Numbered from the stretch's first letter, positions 1-8,076 are shown. The stretch is DNA of 64,000 nucleotides from PALSA-270 sp963770915 (GCA_963770915.1 CAVYRG010000001.1:3844001-3908000); one strand, 5' to 3'. Notes: a model not told the origin generated them from the letters alone. Numbers and translations: made by a program.

Positions 1-597
1 GGCATCCTGGAGGAACTCGCTCTTCAGGAGGGGCTGGAGCTTGGGATTGTTACCAAGTCCAACTTGATTCTGCGGGATGTGGATGTGCTCAAGAAGATTG
101 TGCGGCGGAATCGCTTGAGCGTGCACATCACCGTCACGACACTCGATGCAGAGCTGGCGCGGAAACTGGAGCCGCGGGCGCCGCGCCCCGATCTCAGGAT
201 GGAAGCGGTGCGCAGTTTGAATCGGGCGGGCATCAACACCGGGGTGAGTTGCTCGCCGGTGTTGCCGGGAATCACCGACTCGCCGAAGAACCTGGAGGCG
301 GTGGTCCGCGCCACCGCCGCAGCCGGCGGCAAACATATTTTTGCCAATCCGCTTTTTCTGAAGCCTTGTTCGGCGGCGGTGTTTTTTCCATTTCTAGAGA
401 AGGAGTTCCCCGAACTGATTGAGAGCTACCGCCAGCGCTACAAGGACCGGGCATTCCTGCCCACGGCGTACGCCAAACGGATATCTGCTCTCATGAGCCG
501 GCTGCGGGAGAGATATGGCATTGTCAGCCGCTATGATCGCTATCGGGGATACGAAGCGGCCGTGCCTGCCCTCGAGCCACAGCTCAGCCTGTTCTGA
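1..597 (+). CDS. Radical SAM protein, C-terminal part (5' end outside window)
   Basis: The reading frame is open from the first base and ends at TGA 597, so the start and the CxxxCxxC cluster motif lie upstream of the window. The visible 198 residues read LGIVTKSNLILRDVDVLKK, then an ITVTTLD strand, a LEPRAPRP turn and GVSCSPVLPGITDS. These match the second half of the TIM barrel of the Rv2578c/SplB-like radical SAM group, in which S-adenosylmethionine and the 4Fe-4S cluster sit at the N-terminus. The LEPRAPRP and PGITD segments are typical of that group, whose substrate is unknown. The C-terminus (RYGIVSRYDRY...) is a short basic tail. The family assignment is good; the function is unassigned. 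Confidence 0.8.
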   Translation, partial: GILEELALQEGLELGIVTKSNLILRDVDVLKKIVRRNRLSVHITVTTLDAELARKLEPRAPRPDLRMEAVRSLNRAGINTGVSCSPVLPGITDSPKNLEAVVRATAAAGGKHIFANPLFLKPCSAAVFFPFLEKEFPELIESYRQRYKDRAFLPTAYAKRISALMSRLRERYGIVSRYDRYRGYEAAVPALEPQLSLF

Positions 598-623
598 GGG
601 AGGCCGATCTGCCCTTCGAGCGT

Positions 624-652
624 TTGGACGGTTGCCTGGCAGCCTCTATAAT
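624..652 (+). promoter_or_regulatory. Candidate sigma-70 promoter of the RsbU-like gene
   Basis: TTGGAC (624-629) and a perfect TATAAT (647-652) are separated by 17 bases. Transcription would start near 659, only about 8 bases before the ATG at 667, and no Shine-Dalgarno sequence precedes that ATG. The mRNA would therefore be nearly leaderless. This is pattern matching only. Confidence 0.5.
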
Positions 653-666
653 CGCTGTCTCCTGCC

Positions 667-1833
667 ATGCCCTCTGTTCCCCCATCCGCAACGCGTCACG
701 CCCGTCCGGCTTTCGCCGAGACGCTCGACCGCTATTGGCTGCGCGTGACCGAAGGACTTGAGCTCAGCCAACTCTGGAAGCAATTTCGAACCGATGCCCG
801 CGCCAGTTATCGCCTGTACCAGCGCGATTTCGACGCGCGTGTGCCGCGCGAGCAGAGGCGCCACAATTTCTTTCATACGGCGCAGGAATTCACCTGGGCC
901 GTCCTGGAAAAACTCAGTCCGCCGAGGCGCGTGCTGCTCCTTCTAGGATTGTTGCTCCTGCTCTTTCCCGCCGGGGGGTTCAGCTTTCACAACAAGAGCG
1001 GCTCGGTGCAAGTCGTGGGCCTTGATTTTCGCTTCTGGGGCGGAGCGTTGCTCTTTGTCCTGCTCATGCTGGAGGTCGCCGACCGGGTCGTGATGAAGCG
1101 CGACCTCGAAATCGCCCGCGATATTCAGAGCTGGCTCCTGCCGGCCAATCCACCAGCGGTGCCCGGCCTCGGCATCGCTTTCGCCACTCGCCCTGCGAAC
1201 ACCGTGGCGGGCGACTATTACGATGTGTTCCAGCGCCAGCTAGCCACGACGGGAGAGACTGGGTTCGTGATTGCTGTGGCCGACGTGGCCGGAAAAAGCA
1301 TTCCCGCCGCGCTCCTGATGGCGACGTTTCAAGCGAGCCTGAAGACGCTTTCTGCAACCTCCTGCTCGCTCGCCGAACTGGTGGCTGGAATGAATCGCTA
1401 TGCCTGCAGCAACAGCCAGGACGGACTGCGATTTACTACTGCTTTCCTATCCGAGTATGAGCCCGAATCCCGCAGGCTCACCTACATCAACGCCGGCCAC
1501 AACCCTCCGGTGCTCCGCCGCAGCTCGGGCGCCGTCGAGCGCCTGACCGAGGGCGGGCTGCCTCTGGGTATTCGTGACCAGGCCGGCTATCAATCGGGGG
1601 GCCTCGTCCTCGAAGCAGGAGATTGGTTGGTGATTTTTACCGACGGCCTAGTGGAAGCAGTCAACGAGCACGACGAGGAATACGGCGAGCCGCGAATGCT
1701 AAACGTGCTGCAGAACGCGTCGGCTGCGACTCCGGCCGAACTGCTGCAGCGCATGATGGCAGATCTGGATCTTTTTGTGGGCGCCACTCCCCAGCACGAC
1801 GATGTGACTTGCCTGATGGTGAAAGTGAGGTAA
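667..1833 (+). CDS. Membrane-anchored PP2C-family serine phosphatase (RsbU/SpoIIE type)
   Basis: This is a 388-residue protein. A basic, soluble N-terminus (1-85) is followed by two hydrophobic segments (about 88-105 and 122-138) and then by a SpoIIE-type phosphatase domain (about 150-388). Family motifs are visible: DIQSWLLP, the metal-binding AGDYYDVF, VADVAGKSIPAALLMA, NAGHNPP, FTDGLVEA and the closing QHDDVTCLMV. RsbU-type enzymes dephosphorylate anti-anti-sigma factors and so switch on stress sigma factors, but no partner kinase or antagonist gene is adjacent. The next in-frame ATG would remove the first membrane segment, so 667 is kept as the start. The sensory input is unknown. Confidence 0.85.
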   Translation: MPSVPPSATRHARPAFAETLDRYWLRVTEGLELSQLWKQFRTDARASYRLYQRDFDARVPREQRRHNFFHTAQEFTWAVLEKLSPPRRVLLLLGLLLLLFPAGGFSFHNKSGSVQVVGLDFRFWGGALLFVLLMLEVADRVVMKRDLEIARDIQSWLLPANPPAVPGLGIAFATRPANTVAGDYYDVFQRQLATTGETGFVIAVADVAGKSIPAALLMATFQASLKTLSATSCSLAELVAGMNRYACSNSQDGLRFTTAFLSEYEPESRRLTYINAGHNPPVLRRSSGAVERLTEGGLPLGIRDQAGYQSGGLVLEAGDWLVIFTDGLVEAVNEHDEEYGEPRMLNVLQNASAATPAELLQRMMADLDLFVGATPQHDDVTCLMVKVR

Positions 1834-1888
1834 AGGAGCGGGGGCATTCCTTTGGGCAGGTCGATGCAAAGATCAGGGAGATTAGATT

Positions 1889-1944
1889 TGTCTCATGTCT
1901 CTCCCAAAATGACACAACTTGTCAGTCGCAGACAAAATGTGACA
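1889..1944 (+). promoter_or_regulatory. Candidate enhancer (UAS) cluster for an NtrC/PilR-type activator
   Basis: Six TGTC or GACA half-sites lie at 1889, 1896, 1911, 1920, 1931 and 1941. Four of them are spaced about 10 bases apart, on one face of the helix. At the centre is the palindrome TGACA-N5-TGTCA (1910-1924). The cluster is about 145 bases upstream of the sigma-54 promoter at 2062-2078, a normal distance for a looping enhancer. PilR of Pseudomonas and Geobacter is known to bind TGTC-type repeats. Assigning this site to PilR is inference. Confidence 0.5.
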
Positions 1945-2061
1945 CACGCCAAAAGCGGGTCTGCCGCGGGGTGCCGGTATCGAAAGGTGACCTTTGGCCA
2001 CGAGTCGCTGAAAACAAAGTACGTAGAGTGCTTGGGACCATCACCTAGGTAACTGCCGCTT

Positions 2062-2078
2062 GTGGCGCGTAAAATGCG
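2062..2078 (+). promoter_or_regulatory. Candidate sigma-54 promoter of pilin gene 1
   Basis: The sequence has the -24/-12 signature: TGG at 2063-2065, the invariant GG at 2064-2065, ten bases, then GC at 2076-2077. It matches TGGC-CG in the -24 box. Transcription would start near 2089, giving a leader of about 54 bases to the ATG at 2143. Pilin genes of several phyla use sigma-54 promoters. Confidence 0.55.
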
Positions 2079-2142
2079 AACATAATCAGCAATTCGGTCT
2101 ACCGAGACCAGAACTTTGATAACGGAGAAGAGGGAAAACGAG

Positions 2143-2651
2143 ATGCGGAAACAGAAGGGTTTTTCACTGATTGAACTGCTGATCGTGGTCGCTATCATTT
2201 TGATCATTGCGGCGATCGCGATTCCTAACTTGCTGCGGGCGCGCATTGCGGCCAATGAGTCGTCTGCCGTCAGCTCGATTCGTACCATCAACACGGCGGA
2301 AATCAGCTACCAGTCGGCGTACCCGACGGTGGGCTATGCCACTGCTCATGGGCGCACTGGGTCCGGCAGCGGCCGGCGCTTGCGCCTGCGCCTACCTCGA
2401 CCAACGCTTGCTTGGTTGACTATGCGGTTTCTAACGCCACTGCAGCGGCGACTGCGAAGAGCGGTTACTACTTCGCTCTTACCGGCACTGCCAATTCCTA
2501 TGAAGTGGGCGGTTCGCCAGCCGTATTCAACCAGAGCGGAGTGCGCAACTTCTGCTCCGTCGAAGATGGCGTAGTCCGCTTCAACAACGTGGGATCTTCC
2601 GCCATGATCGCCACGTCTTCGGCCTGCGTCCTCTTGCCTAACCTGAACTAA
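2143..2651 (+). pseudogene. Type IV pilin-like gene 1 (pilA-like), frameshifted in the middle
   Basis: The ATG at 2143 follows a purine-rich AGAGGG. It opens a classic prepilin: leader MRKQKG, cleavage before Phe, FSLIELLIVVAIILIIAAIA with Glu at position 5, then the helix to SAYPTVGYA. After about base 2342 the pilin-like sequence moves frame. LGPAAAGAC is read one frame over, and PTSTNACLVDYAVSN through AVFNQSGVRNFCSVEDG to TAA 2651 is in the third frame. The net effect is a -1 shift. Without a shift, the starting frame runs on to 2574 with an arginine-rich non-pilin tail. A GCGCCT-like tandem hexamer near 2381-2393 could favour slippage. The intact C-terminal half argues for a recent change, recoding or a sequence error rather than old decay. 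Confidence 0.75.
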
Positions 2652-2711
2652 GGCTGGGCGTAGTCGAAGTCTGCAAGTTCGGCAAAGTACCTGGGGGAGG
2701 GTACAAGCCAC

Positions 2712-2745
2712 GGGGCAACGGAACTAACATTCCGTTGCCCCTTTT
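2712..2745 (+). terminator. Rho-independent terminator after pilin gene 1
   Basis: A perfect 12-base-pair stem (GGGGCAACGGAA with TTCCGTTGCCCC) has a six-base loop and runs into TTTTGTTCTTTT. It isolates pilin gene 1 as its own transcription unit. Confidence 0.9.
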
Positions 2746-2865
2746 GTTCTTTTCGCGTCAGATGGCACGCCTTCCGGTATCCCCGCCGGTTCCGCTCACG
2801 GTGCCCAACCCCGCCCATATTACCCAACCCCAGTTTTGAGCTAGCGTTCTCGCCGTGAGACCAAG

Positions 2866-2893
2866 TGTCGTTTTGCGATGACAAAAACTGTCA
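2866..2893 (+). promoter_or_regulatory. Candidate enhancer palindrome of pilin gene 2
   Basis: TGACA-N5-TGTCA lies at 2879-2893, with a further TGTC at 2866. The palindrome has the same half-sites and the same five-base spacing as the one upstream of pilin gene 1, although the surrounding sequence differs. It sits about 120-130 bases upstream of the sigma-54 promoter at 3010-3025. The rest of the gene-free stretch 2746-3047 shows no open reading frame I would defend. Confidence 0.5.
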
Positions 2894-3009
2894 AGTTAGT
2901 GGCTACTGCAACCCACGAGGTGGTCGCGGCTCTGGGGCAGGGTTAGATAATCAACACATAGCAACGGGGTTAAGTGGGGCAGGGCGATCTTGGCACTTCC
3001 CGGACAGGC

Positions 3010-3025
3010 TGGTGATTCAGTTGCA
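3010..3025 (+). promoter_or_regulatory. Candidate sigma-54 promoter of pilin gene 2
   Basis: TGG (3010-3012) and TTGCA (3021-3025) place the invariant GG and GC exactly ten bases apart, and the -12 box TTGCA matches the consensus. The start site would fall near 3036. That is downstream of the ATG at 3030, so the ATG at 3048 is favoured as the start codon. Confidence 0.5.
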
Positions 3026-3047
3026 CTGTATGTTCACGGGAAACGGA

Positions 3048-3580
3048 ATGCTCGGGAACAATACATTGCGAAATGACCGGCGCGCCAAGGGGTTCTCTCT
3101 CATTGAACTTTTGATCGTGGTCGCCATCATCCTGATTATTGCCGCCATCGCGGTGCCAAATATGCTGCGGGCGCGAATATCGGCGAATGAGGCGTCTGCG
3201 GTAAGTTCTGTGCGCACGATCAGCCGGGCGGAGGTGACGTATTTTTCGGCGTACCAGCCGACGGATACGCTGCTTCACTGGGCGCGCTGGGAGGTCCAGC
3301 TTCGGCTTGCCAGCCCACCGACACCCAGGCGTGCCTTATCGATGCCAGCGTGGCCAGCGGCCAGAAGAGCGGCTATCAGTTTGCAGCCACTGGACTGCTG
3401 CCAACCGGCAGCGTGAATACGGCTTTTGTGGTGGGCGCTGCGCCAATAACTTTTAATCAGTCCGGGGTACGCGACTTTTGTGTTGCGACGGACGGCGTGA
3501 TTCGGGCGCAGAACGGTTCAGCCGGCGACTCGCCGATTACGGATATATCGCCGTGTGCAGCGCTTGTACCCATAGACTAG
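3048..3580 (+). pseudogene. Type IV pilin-like gene 2 (pilA-like), single -1 frameshift
   Basis: The prepilin begins MLGNNTLRNDRRAKG, is cut before FSLIELLIVVAIILIIAAIA, and continues to FSAYQPT. At 3262-3265 the frame is lost. Restoring one G (GGAT to GGGAT) would read PTGYAASLGALGGPASAC and then QPTDTQACLIDASVASG up to TAG 3580. The downstream half therefore lies intact in the -1 frame, including ITFNQSGVRDFCVATDG, which parallels pilin 1. The uncorrected frame runs on to 3416 with a basic non-pilin tail. The break is within a few codons of the first break in pilin 1. An alternative start is ATG 3030, but it lies before the predicted transcription start. Whether a full-length pilin is made cannot be told from sequence. 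Confidence 0.75.
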
Positions 3581-3620
3581 CGTGAGTTTTTGGCCGGCAC
3601 CTGGGGAGGGTCCGGGCCAA

Positions 3621-3653
3621 AAAGAGGCCAGGGATGCGCATCCTGGCCTCTTT
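3621..3653 (+). terminator. Rho-independent terminator after pilin gene 2
   Basis: AAAGAGGCCAGG pairs with CCTGGCCTCTTT around a short self-complementary loop (ATGCGCAT). The 3' arm ends in TTT followed by ACTTTGG. The A-rich 5' flank makes it usable in both directions. Confidence 0.8.
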
Positions 3654-3750
3654 ACTTTGGTAATTACCGTTGCCTTCCGTCCCGCTTCGTTGGAGCGGGC
3701 TTTTGCATATAATCAAAAAACAACCTATCCCATTGTTGCGTTAAGCTGCC

Positions 3751-4692
3751 ATGGCTGCTATAGAAATTCTCGGCTTGGAAAAGACCTATGCCGTGGGCTT
3801 CTGGCGTAAGCGGCCCAAACGAGCCCTGAAGCCGCTGCACCTGCAGGTCGAGGACGGCGAAATCTTCGGTTTCCTTGGTCCCAACGGCGCGGGCAAAACC
3901 ACTACTTTGAAGCTGCTAATGGGCCTGGTTTTTCCTTCGGCGGGATCGGCGCGCATCCTGCGGATGGATTTCCGCGATCCGCGGGTGAAGGCCCAGATCG
4001 GATTCCTGCCCGAACAACCCTACTTCTACGACTACCTGACCGCGCGCGAGCTGCTTGATTATTACGGCCAACTCTCGGGGGTGGAAGCTAAGCAACGATC
4101 CCGCAAAGTCGCCGAGATGCTGAGCCGGGTGGGCTTGGGAGACGCCGCAGGGGTGCAGTTGAGGAAGTTCTCCAAAGGCATGCTGCAGCGCGTGGGGATT
4201 GCGCAAGCCATTTTGCACAATCCGAAGGTGGTTTTCCTCGACGAGCCTATGTCGGGCCTGGATCCCATGGGCCGCCGGGAAGTGCGCGACCTGATGGAAC
4301 AGCTCAAGAGCGACGGGAAGACCGTCTTCTTCTCCACCCACATTCTCTCGGACGCCGAGGCATTGTGCGACCGGGTCGCGGTGATCAACTTGGGCGAATT
4401 GCGGGGTGTGGGCGCCGTCGCCGACCTCACCGCAAGCGTGCAAGGCAAAATCGAACTGGTATGGCACGGGACCACGATCCCGGCATCGCTGAAAGCCCTG
4501 GGCGCCGAGTCCCATGTGACCGGCAACATTGTGCGCGCGATTCTGCCGGAGGAGAGACAGGAAGCTGCGCTCGAAGCCCTCCGGCGTGAGCAGTTGCGGC
4601 TCATTTCGCTGACTCCGGTGCGCACATCCCTGGAAGACTATTTTGTGGCGCAGCTCAAACGGGAAGAAGCTACGGCGGGGGCTACCGCATGA
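3751..4692 (+). CDS. ABC transporter ATP-binding protein
   Basis: This 313-residue ATPase has Walker A GPNGAGKTTT (about residue 45), the signature LRKFSKGMLQRVGIAQ, Walker B VVFLDEPMSGLDP and the switch STHILSDAEALCDRV. The C-terminal 75 residues form the extension typical of ABC-2 exporters. It belongs to the group that pairs with single-gene membrane partners for drug, lipid or polysaccharide export. The next gene overlaps it by four bases (ATGA) and encodes that membrane partner, so the two are translationally coupled. A TATAAT at 3708-3713 is a likely -10 box, but its -35 is poor. The substrate is not predictable. Confidence 0.92.
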   Translation: MAAIEILGLEKTYAVGFWRKRPKRALKPLHLQVEDGEIFGFLGPNGAGKTTTLKLLMGLVFPSAGSARILRMDFRDPRVKAQIGFLPEQPYFYDYLTARELLDYYGQLSGVEAKQRSRKVAEMLSRVGLGDAAGVQLRKFSKGMLQRVGIAQAILHNPKVVFLDEPMSGLDPMGRREVRDLMEQLKSDGKTVFFSTHILSDAEALCDRVAVINLGELRGVGAVADLTASVQGKIELVWHGTTIPASLKALGAESHVTGNIVRAILPEERQEAALEALRREQLRLISLTPVRTSLEDYFVAQLKREEATAGATA

Positions 4693-5465
4693 GCGCGCGA
4701 ATCGTTTACATCGCGTCCAACACTTTCCGCGAAGCAGTCCGCGATAGGGTCCTATACAACTTGATCGCCTTCGCTTTGCTCATGTCGGGAGCTGCGATCC
4801 TGGTCGGGCAGATTTCCATCGACATTGAGCGGCTGGTGGTCATCAATCTGGGATTGACCGCGGTTTCGCTGTTCGGAATGGTGATCGCCATTTTCATCGG
4901 GATCGGTCTGGTGTCGAAGGAAATCGACCGGCGGACTCTTTTTACCGTGCTGTCGAGGCCGGTGCGGCGCTGGGAATTCATTGTCGGCAAATTCTTCGGA
5001 CTGGCAGGAACGCTGGTCGTAAACACATTCTTCATGGCCATCGGAGTTTTCGCGGCCTTGCTCTACGTCTCGCACCACTTTCAGGCGGCGGACGGCTGGG
5101 TGTTGGTAGCGCTGTATTTCATTGTTCTGCAGTTCCTGATCATTACCGCGCTGGCATTGCTGTTTTCTGCGTTTTCGTCGCCCCTGATGGCGGCGGTGTT
5201 TGCGTTTTGCCTGTTCATCATTGGCAGCTTCGCGGAGGACCTGCGGGGATTCGCCGCCATGACGCAGGGCGTGACGCGCTGGCTGGCCACGGGAGCGGCC
5301 TATCTGGTGCCGAATTTTTCCGCGCTGAACGTGATCAGCTCCGTCGCCCACGAGCAGGCGGTTTCTGGCCAGCTGATTTTCTACAACACCGCCTACGCCT
5401 TGATTTACACCACCATGGCATTGTGCGGCGCGGTGCTGATCTTCGAGCGCCGCAATTTGAAATGA
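4689..5465 (+). CDS. ABC-2 type transporter permease
   Basis: This 258-residue protein has about six hydrophobic segments and the short loop VSKEIDRRTLFTVLSRPVRR after the second. That loop is the hallmark of NosY/ABC-2 permeases that dimerise and bind the preceding ATPase. The start overlaps the ATPase stop by four bases. It ends 13 bases before the TPR gene, so the three form one operon. The substrate is unknown. Confidence 0.88.
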   Translation: MSARIVYIASNTFREAVRDRVLYNLIAFALLMSGAAILVGQISIDIERLVVINLGLTAVSLFGMVIAIFIGIGLVSKEIDRRTLFTVLSRPVRRWEFIVGKFFGLAGTLVVNTFFMAIGVFAALLYVSHHFQAADGWVLVALYFIVLQFLIITALALLFSAFSSPLMAAVFAFCLFIIGSFAEDLRGFAAMTQGVTRWLATGAAYLVPNFSALNVISSVAHEQAVSGQLIFYNTAYALIYTTMALCGAVLIFERRNLK

Positions 5466-5478
5466 GGACCTTCGCCGA

Positions 5479-6411
5479 ATGAGCGGCTCCCGCCGAGTGA
5501 CGGTTGTTGCAAGCTTTCTGCTGGGCGCCAGTATGTTGTCTTCGGCGCTGCTGCTTCGCCGCTTGGACCAAATTCGCAGCGGCGCGACCGTCGAGGAGGT
5601 GCTCTACATTTCGTCGCCGAAACTCCTGAAGCGCCTGAGCCTCGGCTACGACGGGCTGCTGGCCGATATCTACTGGACGCGCGCGGTGCAATATTTCGGC
5701 GGCAAACACCACGCGGGTGCCCAACATTACGCCATGCTGGCTCCACTACTGGAAATCACCACCACGCTGGATCCCCACCTGACCGTGGCCTATGAATTCG
5801 GCTCGAATTTTCTTGCCCCCGACCCTCCGAACGGCGCTGGCATGCCAGAGCGCGCTATCGAATTGACGCAGTTCGGCATCCGCAATAACCCGAATGAATG
5901 GCACCTGTACTACGACTTGGGCTTCATCTACTACATGGATCTCAAGGACTACGCTAAGGCCGCCGATGCCTTTGCGCGCGGATCGCGGGTGCCTAACGCC
6001 CATCCGTTCTTGCGCGTCCTGGCCGCACGCATGGCTACGCACGCCGGAGAACTGCAAACCGCGCGCATGTTGTGGAGCGCCACCTACGAGACATCCAAAG
6101 ACGAGAATATCAAGGCCAATGCCGTCGCTCACCTGCGAGCGCTGCAAGTCGACGAAGACATCACCAACCTGGAAAGCCTTGCCGCTTTCTATCAAAAGAG
6201 AACCGGGCGATTTCCGGCGAGCTTTCAGGAGCTCGAAACGGCCGGATTTTTGCGGGACATTCCAGTTGATCCGCTCGGGCTGCCCTACAAGCTGATTCCG
6301 GGAGGCAAAGTCGAGGTGAGCGATCCCGATCAACTCCCCTTCATTGAGAAGGGCGTACCCCCTGGCTACAAAGCCAGCCAGCGGCCGCACTTTTTGCCCG
6401 GCGACCAATAG
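5479..6411 (+). CDS. Tetratricopeptide-like protein of the ABC operon
   Basis: This is a 310-residue protein with an N-terminal hydrophobic anchor (about 8-27, VASFLLGASMLSSALLL), then helical repeats such as NEWHLYYDLGFIYYMDLKDYAKAADAFARG that resemble TPR units. The C-terminal region (TGRFPASFQELETAGFLRDIPVDPLG) looks like the conserved tail of GspG-like and related Acidobacteria proteins. It is probably membrane-anchored, with the repeats outside the cytoplasm, and may act as a partner or adaptor of the transporter encoded upstream. No enzymatic motif was found. Confidence 0.75.
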   Translation: MSGSRRVTVVASFLLGASMLSSALLLRRLDQIRSGATVEEVLYISSPKLLKRLSLGYDGLLADIYWTRAVQYFGGKHHAGAQHYAMLAPLLEITTTLDPHLTVAYEFGSNFLAPDPPNGAGMPERAIELTQFGIRNNPNEWHLYYDLGFIYYMDLKDYAKAADAFARGSRVPNAHPFLRVLAARMATHAGELQTARMLWSATYETSKDENIKANAVAHLRALQVDEDITNLESLAAFYQKRTGRFPASFQELETAGFLRDIPVDPLGLPYKLIPGGKVEVSDPDQLPFIEKGVPPGYKASQRPHFLPGDQ

Positions 6412-6440
6412 ACTCCGTCCAAGACGCGGCCGGCGTCCGC

Positions 6441-7109
6441 CTACCAAAGCAGCGGCACCAGGCGAAATCGCACTCGTGAACGGTATTCCGCGTAGCCAGG
6501 AAGCTTCTCAGCCAGGAATTTTTCTTCTTCCAACAGTCTCCACACTATGACGACAACCACTGGGACGAAGGCGAGCAAGCCCCACCATGAACCCAGTGCC
6601 AGAGGCATGCCAAGAATCATGAGCAGGCCACCGCTGTACATGGGATGGCGGACCCGCGCGTACGGCCCGGTCGAGACCACCGTTTGCTCGGGATCAATCC
6701 GTATCGTGGAAGAGGCGAAGCTGTTCTCCCGAAAGACGAGAAAGATAGTGAATATCCCGGTCACAATGAGAAAATCTCCAAGCAGCGTGAGACTCACGGG
6801 CACCCGAGACCATCCGAAGCGGTGATCGAAAGCAGAAACGGCGAGCACTGCCACAAAGGAAACTCGAAGCAACGCCAGAATGATCCTTTGCGTGCGGCTG
6901 CTTTCCTTGGCATCGATTCTGCGCTCAAGAAGCTTGGGATCTTGCTTCACGAGGTAGGCCATGAGTCCCAGCATGGGCACAAGATAGGCGCACAAGAAGA
7001 GCCACGCCTGCCAATAGTGCAGGCTCCCAGCGGGAAGGAACACGCAGGAAGCCAGCATCGCCATCAGGATTAGCAACCCGACCAGCGTTTTGCGGTGGAG
7101 CTTGTTCAT
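6441..7109 (-). CDS. Isoprenylcysteine carboxyl methyltransferase-like membrane protein
   Basis: The protein has 222 residues and four to five membrane helices. Its C-terminal half has the ICMT/PEMT signature: RIDPEQTVVSTGPYARVRHPMY followed by GGLLMILGMPLALGSWWG, then EEEKFLAEKLPGYAEYRSRV. The RHPMY and EE segments bind S-adenosylmethionine in this family. Bacterial members methylate small lipophilic or isoprenoid substrates, most of them unidentified. The ATG at 7109 is preferred because 17 upstream in-frame residues are hydrophilic and not conserved-looking. It stands alone and is convergent with the ABC operon. Confidence 0.82.
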   Translation of the reverse strand: MNKLHRKTLVGLLILMAMLASCVFLPAGSLHYWQAWLFLCAYLVPMLGLMAYLVKQDPKLLERRIDAKESSRTQRIILALLRVSFVAVLAVSAFDHRFGWSRVPVSLTLLGDFLIVTGIFTIFLVFRENSFASSTIRIDPEQTVVSTGPYARVRHPMYSGGLLMILGMPLALGSWWGLLAFVPVVVVIVWRLLEEEKFLAEKLPGYAEYRSRVRFRLVPLLW

Positions 7110-7204
7110 CGATTCCCATTCGACGGCCCAAAACCCGCTATTGGCGCAGCCGACGGCCATATGTTACAAGGTTCCGACGGAGGACTCCGATCCCCATTCC
7201 GAGC

Positions 7205-7471
7205 ATGCCGCCCCTGAATCCCTTCTATCGATGCGCCGGCCCGAACTGCGGGCTGATCAAGAACGCTTCCGACCGCTGGTGGTTGATGTGGACATCCTCG
7301 GAAGAAGAACAACGGCCGGTGCTTTGCCTTTGCACCTGGGATGAAGAACTAGCAGTTCGCCTGGGCGCGTTGCCGGTTTGCGGGGAACAATGCGCCCAGC
7401 GGTTGCAGTCGCAGTTTATGGACAACATCCTGCGCGGCGGGTTGCGCAAAAACGGCACTGGAAGCAAGTAA
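7205..7471 (+). CDS. Small cysteine-containing protein of unknown function
   Basis: This is an 88-residue protein with Cys pairs in CAGPNCGL, CLCTWDEE and PVCGEQCAQ. The spacing could hold a zinc ion or an iron-sulfur centre. It ends one base before the ATG of the acetyltransferase gene, so the two are probably co-transcribed. I do not recognise the family. The paired cysteines and the clean fit between neighbours support it as a real gene. Confidence 0.65.
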   Translation: MPPLNPFYRCAGPNCGLIKNASDRWWLMWTSSEEEQRPVLCLCTWDEELAVRLGALPVCGEQCAQRLQSQFMDNILRGGLRKNGTGSK

Positions 7472-7472
7472 G

Positions 7473-7964
7473 ATGCAATCGCCCATTACTGCCCTGGAAA
7501 CTCGCGACGCGGAGACTGCGGATGCGGATGCGATTGCTCGCCTAGTGAACGCTGCCTTCCGCGCCGCACGTAAGTTCATCGAGCAGGATCGCACAAGCCC
7601 GGAGAAAGTTCGCGTTTTGCTGGAATCCGGCAAGTTCCTAGTCGCGGAAGACGAAAACAAGGGTGCGATCATTGGTTGCGTATATACCGAGTTCTCAGGC
7701 GAGCGGGGCTACATAGGACTACTCTCGGTGGATACTTCGCGGCAACGGTCGGGCCTTGGTTCCCGCCTGATGGCGGCGGCAGAAGTCCGTTGCCGGCTCG
7801 AGGGCTGCCGCTTCGCGGAACTCACCTTCGTCAATCTGCGGACCGAACTGAATCGGTTCTACCGCCGGCTCGGCTACGAGGATGCCGGTACGCTTCCGTT
7901 CCCTGAGGAGCACGGCGCCAAAGTGCCTTGCCATCTGGTGAAGATGAGCAAGCGGCTGGTTTGA
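7473..7964 (+). CDS. GNAT-family N-acetyltransferase
   Basis: This 163-residue protein starts with TRDAETADADAIARLVNAAFRA, the usual GNAT N-terminal helix. The acetyl-CoA site is seen as GYIGLLSVDTSRQRSGLGSRLM, a variant of the V-x-x-x-x-R/Q-x-x-G-x-G/A motif. FVNLRTELNRFYRRLGYEDAG at the C-terminus is the conserved motif B. It lacks features that would identify a substrate. The start is directly behind the preceding small gene (TAAGATG). Confidence 0.85.
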   Translation: MQSPITALETRDAETADADAIARLVNAAFRAARKFIEQDRTSPEKVRVLLESGKFLVAEDENKGAIIGCVYTEFSGERGYIGLLSVDTSRQRSGLGSRLMAAAEVRCRLEGCRFAELTFVNLRTELNRFYRRLGYEDAGTLPFPEEHGAKVPCHLVKMSKRLV

Positions 7965-8076
7965 CTTGGTGCCCTTGTGGTTGTTGCTTTGGCACCGGAT
8001 TTCGACATACTGGCCTGCAGATGGCATAAAATAATGGCACTAAGGCGGTCTCGCAGCCTGTCGTCCTGACTCCCAC

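Noticed and set aside
2116..2574. Pilin gene 1 read as one intact 152-residue protein
   Set aside because: After residue 75 the frame encodes an arginine/leucine-rich tail unlike pilins, while the true pilin C-terminus is in another frame.
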